A stretch of 64,000 nucleotides of DNA from Janibacter sp. DB-40 (GTDB lineage: Bacteria > Actinomycetota > Actinomycetes > Actinomycetales > Dermatophilaceae), in contig NZ_CP120360.1 of the NCBI RefSeq assembly GCF_029510815.1, positions 1,116,001 through 1,180,000 of the forward strand. The letters are read 5' to 3'. This document shows, one piece after another, positions 22,883 through 32,026 of this stretch. Below the pieces are notes generated by a model. The model had not been told where the DNA came from, did no database searches, and worked only from the letters and a program-made list of their open reading frames with translations. Each line of letters begins with the position of its first letter. Position 1 is the stretch's first letter. A program made the position numbers and the translations under genes.

Positions 22883-23724
22883 GAGTCGGTCGGGTCGTCC
22901 CCGTAGAGGACCGGGACCTCCAGCGGGAAGAGGTCGCGGGAGAGCCGTTCGGCGGTGACCATCCACTGGGGGACCTCGAGGGCGGCGCTCCGGTCCCCGC
23001 CCAGGCGGGGGAAGGTGCCCGCGTACGCCGCCAGCAGCCGCTCGAAGCTGCGTCGACCGAGCTCCCGGCCCTCCTCGGCGGTCAGCTCGTGGGGCACGTC
23101 GTAGCCCAGGGGTGCGGGCTTGACCGCCTCGCCCGCTGCCGTGGTCTGGCGCACGCTCAGCCGGTGCAGGCCCTTCGCGGCCTCGAGGACCTGCGTCGAG
23201 ACCCGCTCGTCGGTGGCCCTCGCGGCGATGAGGTCCAGCGCGTAGATCGTGGCCAGGGTGGCCCGCAGGGCGTCGGCCGCGGCCTCGCGTGCCTGCCAGG
23301 CCTCGGTGCCGGGCTCGCTCCACAGCTCCTCGTCGCCCGTGACGATCCGGTGGGTCGCGGTCAGCCGGCCGACGAGGGGGAGCACCCCGGGCCCGCAGTC
23401 GCGGATCGACCCCTCGAAGGCGGAGACGACCTCCCCGCTCGTGGCCGGGGCCGTGACGTCTGCCACGAGGTCCTGCGGGACCTGGGCCTCGAGGAGCGCC
23501 TGCCGCAGCAGCTCGGCCCGCTCGTCGGCGTACTGCTCGTCACTGTCCTCGAGCGCACCCAGCATCGCGAGCAGGGCCGACTCGCCGGGGATCGGCTCCC
23601 GCGTCGGGACGAACGGGATGCGCGGCGCGTCGTCCTCCAGGCGGACCCCGCAGCCGGTCAGGGTCGTCACGCCGGCGGCGAGGGCACCGGCGAGGACGAG
23701 TCGGCGACTGGGCGGGACGAGCAC
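22879..23724 (-). CDS. DUF4439 ferritin-like-domain lipoprotein
   Basis: A 281-residue protein beginning with a Sec/lipobox signal: two Arg, a hydrophobic segment LVLAGALAAGVTTLTGC, with the lipidated Cys in LTGC near residue 25. The C-terminal half (ARATDERVSTQVLEAAKG and the preceding helix) is helical and matches the DUF4439 domain, which is often found upstream of and divergent from rimP in actinobacteria, as here. The GTG at 23724 is the start that best places the signal peptide. The function is unknown. Confidence 0.78.
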   Translation of the reverse strand: MLVPPSRRLVLAGALAAGVTTLTGCGVRLEDDAPRIPFVPTREPIPGESALLAMLGALEDSDEQYADERAELLRQALLEAQVPQDLVADVTAPATSGEVVSAFEGSIRDCGPGVLPLVGRLTATHRIVTGDEELWSEPGTEAWQAREAAADALRATLATIYALDLIAARATDERVSTQVLEAAKGLHRLSVRQTTAAGEAVKPAPLGYDVPHELTAEEGRELGRRSFERLLAAYAGTFPRLGGDRSAALEVPQWMVTAERLSRDLFPLEVPVLYGDDPTDS

Positions 23725-23765
23725 GGGGACGATCTTCGCACGAGGCAGCGCGTGTCGTTCATGAC

Positions 23766-23771
23766 TAGAGT
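23766..23771 (+). promoter_or_regulatory. -10 box (TAGAGT) of the rimP-nusA-ylxR operon
   Basis: TAGAGT lies 38 bp before the rimP ATG. Unlike most start-proximal -10 boxes in this window it leaves a leader of about 30 nt, and a GGAAGG ribosome-binding site follows. Confidence 0.5.
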
Positions 23772-23809
23772 GTCGGCCCAGCACGGCAACTCCACACGGA
23801 AGGCTTCCC

Positions 23810-24379
23810 ATGGGTCTGGACCAGGACGTCCACGAGCAGGTGTCCGCGGCGCTGGGTGACGACTTCACCGTCGACGCGGTGACGGTGACCCCGGCCGGTC
23901 GGCGGCGCGTTGCCCGCATCACGGTCGAGCGGCCCGTCGAGGAGGTCGTCGGCGACAGCCCGATCGAGCCGTTGACCCTCGACGAGATCTCCGACGTCAC
24001 CCGGCTGGTCAGCGACGCACTCGACGCGAGCGACGTGATGGGCAGCCAGCCGTACACCCTCGAGGTCTCCACGCCCGGCACGGACCGCCCGCTGACCGAG
24101 CCGGTGCACTTCCGCCGCGTCGTCGGCCGGATGGTCACGCTCTCCCTCCGAGGCTCCTCCGCCGCACCTCAGGACGGCGCCCCCACCGACGGTGAGCAGA
24201 CCGGCCGGGTCCTCGCCGTCACCACGGACGGTGTGGACCTGCACGTCAAGGGCACGAAGAAGAAGCAGCCGCACACCGCCCACATCCCCTTCGCGGAGAT
24301 CACCAAGGGCGTGGCCCAGGTGGAGTTCTCCCGACCCCAGAACCCGTCGGTGGATGCCGACACCGAGATGGAGGCCTGA
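23810..24379 (+). CDS. rimP: Ribosome maturation factor RimP
   Basis: A 189-residue RimP, needed for late assembly of the 30S subunit. It has an N-terminal alpha/beta domain (ALGDDFTVDAVTVTPAGRR, then VTRLVSDALDASD and TLEVSTPGTDRPL) and a C-terminal SH3-like domain (TTDGVDLHVKGTKKK). The ATG at 23810 follows GGAAGG. It precedes nusA by 3 bp, the canonical rimP-nusA-ylxR-infB order. Confidence 0.95.
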   Translation: MGLDQDVHEQVSAALGDDFTVDAVTVTPAGRRRVARITVERPVEEVVGDSPIEPLTLDEISDVTRLVSDALDASDVMGSQPYTLEVSTPGTDRPLTEPVHFRRVVGRMVTLSLRGSSAAPQDGAPTDGEQTGRVLAVTTDGVDLHVKGTKKKQPHTAHIPFAEITKGVAQVEFSRPQNPSVDADTEMEA

Positions 24380-24382
24380 TCC

Positions 24383-25480
24383 ATGGACATCGACATCCAC
24401 GCCCTCAAGGCGCTCGAGCGCGAGCGTGAGATCCCCTTCGACGTCCTCGTGGACGCGATCGAGGCGGCCCTGCTGGGCGCCTACCACCGCACGGAGGGTG
24501 CCTACAAGCACGCCCGTGTCGAGCTGGACCGCAAGCACGGGCACGTCATCGTCTGGGCCCGCGAGGAGCACCTCGTCGAGGAGGAGGTCCCGGTCGAGCC
24601 GACCGAGGGGGAGCCCCCGCCGGTCGACGAGGACGGCAACCCGCTGATGCGCACGCGCACGCGCCGGGAGCAGGGCCCGGAGTTCGAGGACACCCCGGAG
24701 AACTTCGGCCGCGTCGCCGCCGCGACGGCCCGCCAGGTGATCACCCAGCGCATGCGTGACCTCGAGGACGAGGCGGTCATGGGTGACTTCCGCGGCCGTG
24801 AGGGCGACATCGTCGCCGGCGTCATCCAGCAGAGCCCCAACCCGCGCCACGTCACCGTCGACTTCGGCACGGTGGAGGGCATCCTCCCGTCGGCGGAGCA
24901 GGTGCCGGGCGAGGTGTACAACCACGGGGACCGCATCCGCGTGTACGTCGTCTCGGTCAAGCGCGGCATGCGCGGCCCGGAGATCACCCTCTCGCGCACG
25001 CACCCCAACCTCGTGCGCAAGCTCTTCGCCATGGAGGTCCCGGAGATCGCCGACGGTTCCGTCGAGATCGCCGCGCTGGCCCGCGAGGCCGGCCACCGCA
25101 CCAAGATCGCCGTCCACTCCAACATCCCCGGGCTCAATGCCAAGGGCGCGTGCATCGGTGCGATGGGCGCCCGGGTGCGTGCGGTGATGTCGCACCTGCA
25201 GGGCGAGAAGATCGACATCGTCGACTACTCGCAGGACCCGCAGCAGTTCATCTCCGCGGCCCTGTCACCCTCCAAGGTCCAGTCGGTCACGGTCGTCGAC
25301 CCCGGGCTGCGCTCGGCCCGCGTCGTCGTGCCCGACTACCAGCTCTCGCTCGCCATCGGCAAGGAGGGGCAGAACGCCCGCCTGGCGGCCAAGCTCACCG
25401 GATGGCGCATCGACATCCGCCCGGACACGGCTCCGGACGTCAGCGGCGGGGTCGCCGTCCCGGGACAGTCCCCGGGGTGA
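24383..25480 (+). CDS. nusA: Transcription termination/antitermination factor NusA
   Basis: A 365-residue NusA with an N-terminal RNAP-binding domain (residues 1-130), an S1 domain ([20 protein letters not shown]) and two KH domains ([38 protein letters not shown]). The actinobacterial form lacks the C-terminal acidic repeats of the E. coli protein, so the length is normal. It binds RNA polymerase and RNA to modulate pausing and termination. Its stop overlaps the ylxR GTG. Confidence 0.96.
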   Translation: MDIDIHALKALEREREIPFDVLVDAIEAALLGAYHRTEGAYKHARVELDRKHGHVIVWAREEHLVEEEVPVEPTEGEPPPVDEDGNPLMRTRTRREQGPEFEDTPENFGRVAAATARQVITQRMRDLEDEAVMGDFRGREGDIVAGVIQQSPNPRHVTVDFGTVEGILPSAEQVPGEVYNHGDRIRVYVVSVKRGMRGPEITLSRTHPNLVRKLFAMEVPEIADGSVEIAALAREAGHRTKIAVHSNIPGLNAKGACIGAMGARVRAVMSHLQGEKIDIVDYSQDPQQFISAALSPSKVQSVTVVDPGLRSARVVVPDYQLSLAIGKEGQNARLAAKLTGWRIDIRPDTAPDVSGGVAVPGQSPG

Positions 25481-25902
25481 CCGATCCCGATCGGATAGGC
25501 GGTAGAGTGGTGGAGGTCGCTCGGACTGGACTCCAGTGCGAGGCACCCCCGACAGGCCCGATCAGGACCTGTATCGGGTGCCGAGGACGGGATAGCCGAT
25601 CGACACTGCTGCGCATCGTCGTGGTGACGGATGATCGTGGGTCGACCACGGCGGTCCCGGACCCGCGCCGACGTGTGCCGGGTCGTGGGGCGTGGCTCCA
25701 CCCCGACATCGCCTGCCTGGAGCTCGCCGTCCGGCGGCGGGCCTTCTCCCGAGCGTTCCGACGCCGGGTGGATGGGACCGACGCCGTTCGTGACTGGCTC
25801 GAGGACGAGCGCAGCAGCAACCAGCACGTATCGACCAACCGTACGCACAGAACCGAGAGCGGGTTTGACGCTGATGAGCACCCGATGAGTACTCAGCAAT
25901 GA
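25477..25902 (+). CDS. ylxR: YlxR family RNA-binding protein (DUF448)
   Basis: A 141-residue protein containing the compact YlxR domain: [20 protein letters not shown] near residues 30-50, then [15 protein letters not shown] and [11 protein letters not shown]. The GTG at 25477 overlaps the nusA stop (GTGA). A start nearer the domain cannot be excluded, because the first 25 residues are not conserved in the family. The protein is a conserved companion of nusA and infB and is thought to bind nucleic acid. Confidence 0.85.
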   Translation: MTDPDRIGGRVVEVARTGLQCEAPPTGPIRTCIGCRGRDSRSTLLRIVVVTDDRGSTTAVPDPRRRVPGRGAWLHPDIACLELAVRRRAFSRAFRRRVDGTDAVRDWLEDERSSNQHVSTNRTHRTESGFDADEHPMSTQQ

Positions 25903-25923
25903 GCATTCACCTCAACTGACGAC

Positions 25924-25959
25924 GGTCCGCGCCTTCTCTCAGGTACGGACCAGAGAAGG
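25924..25959 (+). promoter_or_regulatory. Two interleaved helices covering the infB ribosome-binding site
   Basis: GGTCCG (25924-25929) can pair perfectly with CGGACC (25946-25951), and CCTTCTCT (25932-25939) with AGAGAAGG (25952-25959). The second helix covers the AGAAGGAG ribosome-binding site of infB. With no bases between 25951 and 25952 the helices are interleaved and probably compete, giving a possible translational switch. Confidence 0.5.
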
Positions 25960-25965
25960 AGAAAC

Positions 25966-28857
25966 GTGGCCAAGGTCCGTGTCCACGAGCTCGCCAAGGA
26001 GCTCGGGGTTTCCAGCAAGGCCCTCCTCACCCACCTGGGTGACATGGGGGAGTTCGTGAAGTCGGCGAGCTCGACGATCGAGGCGCCGGTCGTGCGCAAG
26101 GTGAAGGACAACCCACCTGAGCCCGACCCCAAGGCGAAGAAGGCTGCCGCGAAGCCCGCGGCCAAGCCCTCGCCCGCCAAGCCGGGACCGGCCAAGCCGG
26201 CCCCCCAGGCGCCGGCCGCCGAGGCACCCGCCGCAGAGGCACCCGCGGAGCCGGCGGCTCCCGCCGAGCCGTCCCAGCCCGCTGCTGCGCCGACTCCGAC
26301 GCCCGGCCCCGCGGCGCCCAAGCCCGGCCCGGCCGCTCCCGAGCAGCCGGCCGCCGAGAAGCCCGCTGCCCCCGAGGAGAAGCCTGCTGCCCCGGAGCAG
26401 CCGGCGGCCAAGAAGTCCGACGAGGGCGCGAGCCCGGCTGCCAAGCCGGGCCCCAAGCCCGCGACCCCCGGTCCGCGTCCGACGCAGGCCAAGCCGGGCG
26501 GCGGCGGCCGTCCGGGCCCGCGCCCGGGCAACAACCCCTACGCCTCCAACCAGGGCATGGGCACCCGTCGCGAAGGGGGCGGCAGCGGCGGTCCCCGTCC
26601 GGGCAACAACCCCTTCGCCTCCAGCCAGGGCATGCCCCGTCCGGGGCAGCGTCGTGACGGTCAGCGGCCCGGACCCCGTCCGGGCGGCGCCGGTGCCGGT
26701 GCCGGCCAGCGTCCGGGTGGCGCAGGCGGCGGTGCCGCCGCCGGCGGGCCGCGCCCGTCCCCGGGGATGATGCCGTCCAGCTCGGCCGTCCCGCGTCCGG
26801 GCCAGCGGCCCGGTGGTCGCGGCGGTGCCGCCGCCGGCGGTCGTGGCCGTCCCGGTGGTGGCCCCGGCGGTCGTCCCGGTGGTGGTGGCGGTGGCTACCG
26901 CGGTGGTCCCGGCGGTCGTGGCGGCACCCAGGGTGCCTTCGGCCGTGGCGGCGGCAAGCGCAAGCAGCGCAAGTCGAAGCGCGCGAAGCGGGCAGAGTTC
27001 GAGCAGATGCAGGCGCCCTCGGTCGGCGGCGTCGTCGTCCCCCGCGGCGACGGCACCACCAAGATCCGTGTGCGTCAGGGCGCCTCGATGACCGACTTCG
27101 CGGAGAAGATCGACGCGAACCCGGCATCGCTGGTCACCGTGATGTTCAACCTCGGTGAGATGGCCACGGCCACCCAGTCGCTGGACGAGGACACCTTCCA
27201 GCTGCTCGGTGCCGAGCTCGGCTACGTCATCGAGATCGTCTCGCCGGAGGAGGAGGAGCGTGCGCTCTTCGAGTCCTTCGACGTCGACCTCGACTTCGGT
27301 GTCGATGTCGAGGACGACCAGGACCTCGAGGCCCGCCCGCCGGTCGTGACCGTCATGGGTCACGTCGACCACGGCAAGACGCGACTGCTCGACGCGGTGC
27401 GCAACGCCGACGTGGGCGCGAGCGAGGCCGGTGGCATCACCCAGCACATCGGTGCCTACCAGATCCACACCGAGCACGAGGGCCACGAGCGTGCGCTGAC
27501 CTTCATCGACACCCCGGGTCACGAGGCGTTCACCGCCATGCGTGCCCGTGGTGCGAAGGTCACCGACATCGCGATCCTCGTCGTCGCGGCCGATGACGGC
27601 GTCATGCCGCAGACCATCGAGGCGCTCAACCACGCCCAGGCGGCGGAGGTGCCGATCGTCGTCGCCGTCAACAAGGTGGACGTCGAGGGCGCCGACCCGG
27701 CGAAGATCCGTGGTCAGCTGACCGAGTACAACCTCGTGGCCGAGGAGTACGGCGGCGACACGATGTTCGTCGACGTCTCCGCCAAGCAGGGTCAGAACAT
27801 CGACTCGCTGCTCGAGGCCGTCCTGCTCACCGCCGACGCGGCCCTGGACCTGCGCGCCAACCCCGAGCGGGACGCCCGCGGTGTCGCGATCGAGGCCAAC
27901 CTGGACAAGGGCCGCGGCGCCACGGCGACCGTCCTCGTCCAGTCGGGCACGCTCAACGTCGGTGACGCGATCGTCACCGGCTCGGCCTACGGCCGCGTGC
28001 GCGCCATGCTCGACGAGCACGGCAACCAGGTGAAGGAGGCGGGTCCGTCCCGCCCGGTCCAGGTGCTCGGGCTCTCGTCCGTGCCGCGGGCCGGCGACAC
28101 CTTCGTCGTCGCCCCCGACGACCGCACCGCGCGCCAGATCGCCGAGAAGCGTGAGGCGGCAGACCGTCAGGCGAGCCTGGCCAAGGCCCGCAAGCGGATC
28201 AGCCTCGAGGACCTCGACCAGGTCATCGCCGCAGGCAAGATCGACACCCTCAACCTCATCATCAAGGGTGATGTGTCGGGTTCGGTCGAGGCGCTCGAGG
28301 ACGCGCTGCTGCAGATCGACGTCGGCGACGAGGTCGACCTGCGGATCATCGACCGCGGCGTCGGTGCGATCACGCTGAACAACATCAACCTGGCCATGGC
28401 CTCCGACGCGATCATCCTCGGCTTCAACGTGCGGGCCGAGGGGCAGAACGCCGAGGTCGCCGAGCGCGAGGGCGTGGAGATCCGTTACTACGGCGTGATC
28501 TACCAGGCCATCGAGGAGATCGAGCAGGCCCTCAAGGGCATGCTCAAGCCGGAGTACGAGGAGGTCGAGCTCGGCTCGGCGGAGATCCGCGAGGTGTTCC
28601 GCTCCAGCAAGTTCGGCAACATCGCCGGTTCGATCGTCCGCAGCGGCCTGATCAGGCGCGGCGCCAAGGCGCGCATCACCCGCGAGGGTGTCGTGCTCAC
28701 CGAGGGCCTCGAGCTGACCGGTCTGCGTCGCTTCAAGGAGGACGTCACCGAGGTCCGTGACGGCTTCGAGTGCGGTATCAACCTCGGCAGCTTCAACGAC
28801 GTCCGTGAGGGTGACCTGATCACCACCTACGAGATGCGCGAGAAGCCCCGCGACTGA
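25966..28857 (+). CDS. infB: Translation initiation factor IF-2
   Basis: A 963-residue IF-2, which delivers initiator tRNA to the ribosome in a GTP-dependent way. Residues 1-55 are the IF2-N domain. Residues about 60-350 are a long Pro/Ala/Gly/Arg-rich disordered region, as in other high-GC actinobacteria. The G domain starts near 460 ([35 protein letters not shown]), followed by domains II-IV ending [18 protein letters not shown] sequence. The GTG at 25966 has AGAAGGAG at 25955-25962 inside a possible inhibitory hairpin. A strong terminator follows. Confidence 0.96.
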   Translation: MAKVRVHELAKELGVSSKALLTHLGDMGEFVKSASSTIEAPVVRKVKDNPPEPDPKAKKAAAKPAAKPSPAKPGPAKPAPQAPAAEAPAAEAPAEPAAPAEPSQPAAAPTPTPGPAAPKPGPAAPEQPAAEKPAAPEEKPAAPEQPAAKKSDEGASPAAKPGPKPATPGPRPTQAKPGGGGRPGPRPGNNPYASNQGMGTRREGGGSGGPRPGNNPFASSQGMPRPGQRRDGQRPGPRPGGAGAGAGQRPGGAGGGAAAGGPRPSPGMMPSSSAVPRPGQRPGGRGGAAAGGRGRPGGGPGGRPGGGGGGYRGGPGGRGGTQGAFGRGGGKRKQRKSKRAKRAEFEQMQAPSVGGVVVPRGDGTTKIRVRQGASMTDFAEKIDANPASLVTVMFNLGEMATATQSLDEDTFQLLGAELGYVIEIVSPEEEERALFESFDVDLDFGVDVEDDQDLEARPPVVTVMGHVDHGKTRLLDAVRNADVGASEAGGITQHIGAYQIHTEHEGHERALTFIDTPGHEAFTAMRARGAKVTDIAILVVAADDGVMPQTIEALNHAQAAEVPIVVAVNKVDVEGADPAKIRGQLTEYNLVAEEYGGDTMFVDVSAKQGQNIDSLLEAVLLTADAALDLRANPERDARGVAIEANLDKGRGATATVLVQSGTLNVGDAIVTGSAYGRVRAMLDEHGNQVKEAGPSRPVQVLGLSSVPRAGDTFVVAPDDRTARQIAEKREAADRQASLAKARKRISLEDLDQVIAAGKIDTLNLIIKGDVSGSVEALEDALLQIDVGDEVDLRIIDRGVGAITLNNINLAMASDAIILGFNVRAEGQNAEVAEREGVEIRYYGVIYQAIEEIEQALKGMLKPEYEEVELGSAEIREVFRSSKFGNIAGSIVRSGLIRRGAKARITREGVVLTEGLELTGLRRFKEDVTEVRDGFECGINLGSFNDVREGDLITTYEMREKPRD

Positions 28858-28873
28858 TCGACGGGCGCGAGCC

Positions 28874-28915
28874 TCGAAGGGGGGTCGGCAGCGAGAGCTG
28901 ACCGACCCCCCTTCG
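28874..28915 (+). terminator. Terminator hairpin after infB
   Basis: CGAAGGGGGGTCGG pairs with CCGACCCCCCTTCG, extended by CAGC/GCTG with a one-base bulge, around a GAGA loop. There is no T-tract, as is common in actinobacteria. It lies 16 bp after the infB stop. Confidence 0.8.
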
Positions 28916-28943
28916 CGTGCCCCCGAACACCCCTCGGGATGCG

Positions 28944-28949
28944 TAGGGT
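28944..28949 (+). promoter_or_regulatory. -10 box (TAGGGT) for the DUF4190 gene
   Basis: TAGGGT ends 6 bp before ATG 28956, consistent with leaderless transcription and supporting 28956 as the true start of the frameshifted gene. Confidence 0.5.
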
Positions 28950-28955
28950 GTGCGC

Positions 28956-29548
28956 ATGACGACGCCACCCCCACCACCGCCCGGACCGGGCGGAAACCCT
29001 CCCTACGGCTCCGCCGAGGACCCGACGGGGAGCCTCCCCGGGGACCGGGGCCGGCGGGCCCGCCGCAAGGCCCTCCCACCGGCCCGCCCCAGGGTTCGCC
29101 CGCGGGGCCGCCGCCCCCGCCCGGCTCGCCACCGCCGCCTCCGGGGTCGCCGGCGCAGCCGCCCTACACCGGCCCCGCCGGACCGCCCTACGGCGGCCAG
29201 CCGTACCAGGGCCAGTCGCCCTACGGTGCGGGTGGGCAGCCGCCGATGACCCCGCCGCCGGCACCCGGCAGCGGTGGTGGCCAGGGGGACAACAGCTCCA
29301 GGATCATGTCGATCGCCTCCCTCGTCGTCGGCGTCATCGGCCTGTGCTCGTGCATGTGCTTCGTCGGCGCGATCGCCGCGATCGTGCTCGGCGTGCTGGG
29401 CAAGAAGGGCGCCGAGAGGACGGGTGACGCCAGCAGCCGCACGATGGCACTGATCGGCCTCGGGCTCGGTGTCGCCGGGATCGTCGTCGGCATCGGGTGG
29501 TGGATCTGGATGCTCGTGTCGGCCTCCAGCGGATACACCACGTACTGA
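28956..29548 (+). CDS. DUF4190-type Pro/Gly-rich membrane protein, apparently frameshifted
   Basis: From ATG 28956 the frame reads a Pro/Gly-rich start (TTPPPPPPGPGGNPPYG), then switches at the GGGG run 29027-29030 into Arg-rich nonsense. Adding one G continues smoothly into PPQGPPTGPPQGSPAG, YGGQPYQGQSPYG and the 100-residue tail from 29246. That tail has two hydrophobic helices separated by GKKGAERTGDASSRTMA, the DUF4190 pattern. The corrected product has about 197 residues: a disordered N-terminus plus two membrane helices. If the shift is real, translation could restart at ATG 29246. The function is unknown. Confidence 0.7.
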
Positions 29549-29559
29549 CCGCACGACGA

Positions 29560-29593
29560 GCAGTGCCCCCGATCACGCGGCCGGGGGCACTGC
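29560..29593 (+). terminator. Terminator hairpin after the DUF4190 gene
   Basis: GCAGTGCCCCCG and CGGGGGCACTGC pair perfectly over 12 bp around a 10-nt loop, 11 bp after the stop codon. Confidence 0.8.
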
Positions 29594-29631
29594 CCGTGCC
29601 GACGGCGTCGCCCGCCGCGCCGTTCGTCGCA

Positions 29632-29637
29632 TACCGT
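29632..29637 (+). promoter_or_regulatory. -10 box (TACCGT) of the rbfA-truB unit
   Basis: TACCGT lies between the DUF4190 terminator and rbfA. It leaves a leader of about 33 nt containing the CCGGAGG ribosome-binding site. Confidence 0.45.
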
Positions 29638-29676
29638 GGGGTCGTCCCCACCCCAGCCCCTCACCGGAGGTGTGCC

Positions 29677-30126
29677 ATGGCCGACCCGGCCCGCGCCCGC
29701 AAGATCGCCGACCGCATCAAGGAACTCATCGCAGCCAACCTCGAGCAGGTCGTCAAGGACCCCGACCTCGGGTTCGTCACGATCACCGACGTGCGTGTCA
29801 CCGGTGACCTCCAGCATGCCTCGGCCTTCTACACCGTCTTCGGCGACGAGGCCCAGCGCGAGCGGACCGCGGAGCTGCTCGAGGCCAACCGCGGCCGGCT
29901 GCGCTCCTTCGTCGGGCAGCGGCTGGGCATCCGCCTGACCCCGACCCTGGAGCTCATCCCCGACGCCCTCCCGGAGAACGCGTCGCACATCGACGAGCTC
30001 CTGCGCTCGGCCAAGGAGCGCGACGAGGACCTCGCCCGGTCGCGCAGCGCCGCCCGGCCCGCCGGTGACCCCGACCCGTACCGCACGAAGGGGGACGACG
30101 AGCAGTCCCCAGCCGCGCCGGAGTGA
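29677..30126 (+). CDS. rbfA: Ribosome-binding factor A
   Basis: A 149-residue RbfA, a KH-fold 30S maturation factor. Recognisable sequences are RKIADRIKELIAANLEQ, DPDLGFVTITDVRVTGDLQH and LRSFVGQRLGIRLTPTLEL. The C-terminal 30 residues are acidic and disordered. The ATG at 29677 has GGAGG 6 bp upstream. The stop overlaps the truB GTG. Confidence 0.95.
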   Translation: MADPARARKIADRIKELIAANLEQVVKDPDLGFVTITDVRVTGDLQHASAFYTVFGDEAQRERTAELLEANRGRLRSFVGQRLGIRLTPTLELIPDALPENASHIDELLRSAKERDEDLARSRSAARPAGDPDPYRTKGDDEQSPAAPE

Positions 30127-31064
30127 GCGACGGACTGGTCGTCGTCGACAAGCCTGCCGGCTGGTCGAGCCACGACGTCGTCGCCCGCAGCCGTCGGCTG
30201 TACGGCACTCGCAAGGTCGGTCACGCCGGCACCCTCGACCCGATGGCCACCGGCGTCCTCGTCCTCGGGGTCGGCCGGGGCACCAAGCTGCTCACCTTCC
30301 TCGTCGGCGCCGACAAGGCCTACACGGCCACGATCCGTCTCGGACAGGCGACGATCACCGACGACGCCGAGGGCGAGGTCACGGCCACCGGTGGGGTGGC
30401 CGGCCTCGACCGGCACGCGCTGGAGGCGGCGATCTCCCGGCTCACCGGGGACATCGAGCAGGTGCCGAGCGCCGTCAGCGCCATCAAGGTCAAGGGCGAG
30501 CGGTCCTACGCCCGGGTGCGTGCGGGGGAGGACGTCGAGCTGCCGGCCCGTCCGGTGACCGTCACCCGCTTCGACCTGCTCGACGTGCGCGAGGCGAGCG
30601 CGGAGAGCATGACCGGGCCCGGCGGTGTCGTCGGTGTCCTCGACGTCGACGTCGAGGTGGAGGTCTCCTCGGGTACGTACGTGCGCGCGCTCGCCCGCGA
30701 CCTGGGCGCCGACCTGGGCTCCCACGGCCACCTGACCGCCCTTCGTCGCACCCGCGTCGGTGGCCTGACCCTGGCCCACGCACACACCCTGGAGTCGCTG
30801 ACCGCCCTGCGTGACGACGGCACCGAGCCGGCGGACATGCCCATGACGCCCCTGGCCGACGCCGCCCGCGCGGCACTCGTCCAGCGAGAGCTGACCGCCG
30901 AGCAGGCGCGCTCGCTCGGCTTCGGGCAGCGGATCCCCAGCGCCCAGCCGGGCCGGGAGGAGCCCGTGGGGGCCTTCGCCCCGGACGGCTCGCTCGTCGC
31001 CGTGCTCGACGAGACCCGTCCCACGGCGCGTGCCCACGTCGTCTTCGCGCCGGCCAGTTCGTAG
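30123..31064 (+). CDS. truB: tRNA pseudouridine(55) synthase TruB
   Basis: A 313-residue TruB that converts U55 to pseudouridine in the T-loop of tRNAs. The catalytic Asp39 lies in GHAGTLDPMATGVL. Further family sequences are VDKPAGWSSHDVV, KGERSYARVRAGE and the SSGTYVRALARDLG loop. The C-terminal third contains a PUA-like extension (RSLGFGQRI). The GTG start at 30123 overlaps the rbfA stop (GTGA). Confidence 0.96.
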   Translation: MSDGLVVVDKPAGWSSHDVVARSRRLYGTRKVGHAGTLDPMATGVLVLGVGRGTKLLTFLVGADKAYTATIRLGQATITDDAEGEVTATGGVAGLDRHALEAAISRLTGDIEQVPSAVSAIKVKGERSYARVRAGEDVELPARPVTVTRFDLLDVREASAESMTGPGGVVGVLDVDVEVEVSSGTYVRALARDLGADLGSHGHLTALRRTRVGGLTLAHAHTLESLTALRDDGTEPADMPMTPLADAARAALVQRELTAEQARSLGFGQRIPSAQPGREEPVGAFAPDGSLVAVLDETRPTARAHVVFAPASS

Positions 31065-31067
31065 AGT
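31062..31067 (+). promoter_or_regulatory. -10 box (TAGAGT) for ribF
   Basis: TAGAGT overlaps the truB stop codon (TAG, 31062-31064) and ends 8 bp before the ribF GTG. No ribosome-binding site is visible, consistent with a leaderless ribF transcript. Confidence 0.5.
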
Positions 31068-31075
31068 GGGTCCCC

Positions 31076-32026
31076 GTGCAGCAATGGACATCCCCGAGTG
31101 ACACCCCGTCGCAGCTGAAGCCGTGCGTGGCGACCTTCGGCAACTTCGACGGGGTGCACCGCGGTCACCGCGCGATCCTCGACGAGCTGGTCCGCCAGGG
31201 CCGCGAGCGCGAGCTGCCGGTCGTCGTCGTCACCTTCGACCCCCACCCCGTCGAGGTGATGCACCCCGAGCGCGCGCCCGAGCTGATCGCCCCGGGCAGT
31301 CTGCGCGACGACTTCCTGCGGCAGGCGGGCATCGACGGGGTGCTCGTCCTGCCCTTCACCGCGGAGTTCGCCCAGACCTCCGCCGTCGACTACGTCGTCG
31401 ACACCTTCGTCACCGGTCTCGGCGCCGCTGCCCTCGTCGTCGGGGCCGACACCAAGGGCTTCGGCGCCGGCTACACCGGGGACGTCTCGCTGATCCGCGA
31501 GCTCGGGGAGCAGCACGGCTTCGACGTGGTCGTCATCGAGGACCAGGGCGACGACGAGCGCTGGTCCTCGTCCGCGGTGCGCACCCACCTGGCCGCTGGT
31601 GAGGTGGAGGCCGCCGCCGAGATCCTCGACCGTCCGCACCGGGTCGTCGGGACGGTCGTGCACGGCCACCACCGCGGCCGCGACCTCGGCTACCCGACCG
31701 CGAACCTCGGCAGCGACACCCTCGGCCTCGTGCCGAGCGACGGCGTCTACGCCGGCTGGCTCACCCGCCTCGACCTGCCCGAGGGGAGCGCGGACCGGCG
31801 CCTGCCCGCCGCGATCTCGGTGGGCACCAACCCGACCTTCGACGGGCAGGTGCGCGTCGTCGAGTCCTACGTCCTCGACCGCACGGACCTCGACCTCTAC
31901 GGCGAGCTGGTCGCCGTCGACTTCGTCGGCCACGTGCGCCCGACCCTGCGCTTCGACTCGATCGACGAGCTGCTCGAGGCCATGGCCCGGGACGTCGACA
32001 CGACACGGGCGATCCTGGCGCCGTGA
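31076..32026 (+). CDS. ribF: Bifunctional riboflavin kinase / FAD synthetase RibF
   Basis: A 316-residue RibF that phosphorylates riboflavin to FMN and adenylylates FMN to FAD. The N-terminal nucleotidyltransferase domain has TFGNFDGVHRGHRAIL and TFDPHPVEVM. The C-terminal riboflavin kinase domain has GHHRGRDLGYPTANL, DGVYAGWLT and SVGTNPTFDG. The GTG at 31076 lacks a Shine-Dalgarno sequence but follows a -10 box, suggesting leaderless translation. It overlaps rodA by GTGA. Confidence 0.95.
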   Translation: MQQWTSPSDTPSQLKPCVATFGNFDGVHRGHRAILDELVRQGRERELPVVVVTFDPHPVEVMHPERAPELIAPGSLRDDFLRQAGIDGVLVLPFTAEFAQTSAVDYVVDTFVTGLGAAALVVGADTKGFGAGYTGDVSLIRELGEQHGFDVVVIEDQGDDERWSSSAVRTHLAAGEVEAAAEILDRPHRVVGTVVHGHHRGRDLGYPTANLGSDTLGLVPSDGVYAGWLTRLDLPEGSADRRLPAAISVGTNPTFDGQVRVVESYVLDRTDLDLYGELVAVDFVGHVRPTLRFDSIDELLEAMARDVDTTRAILAP

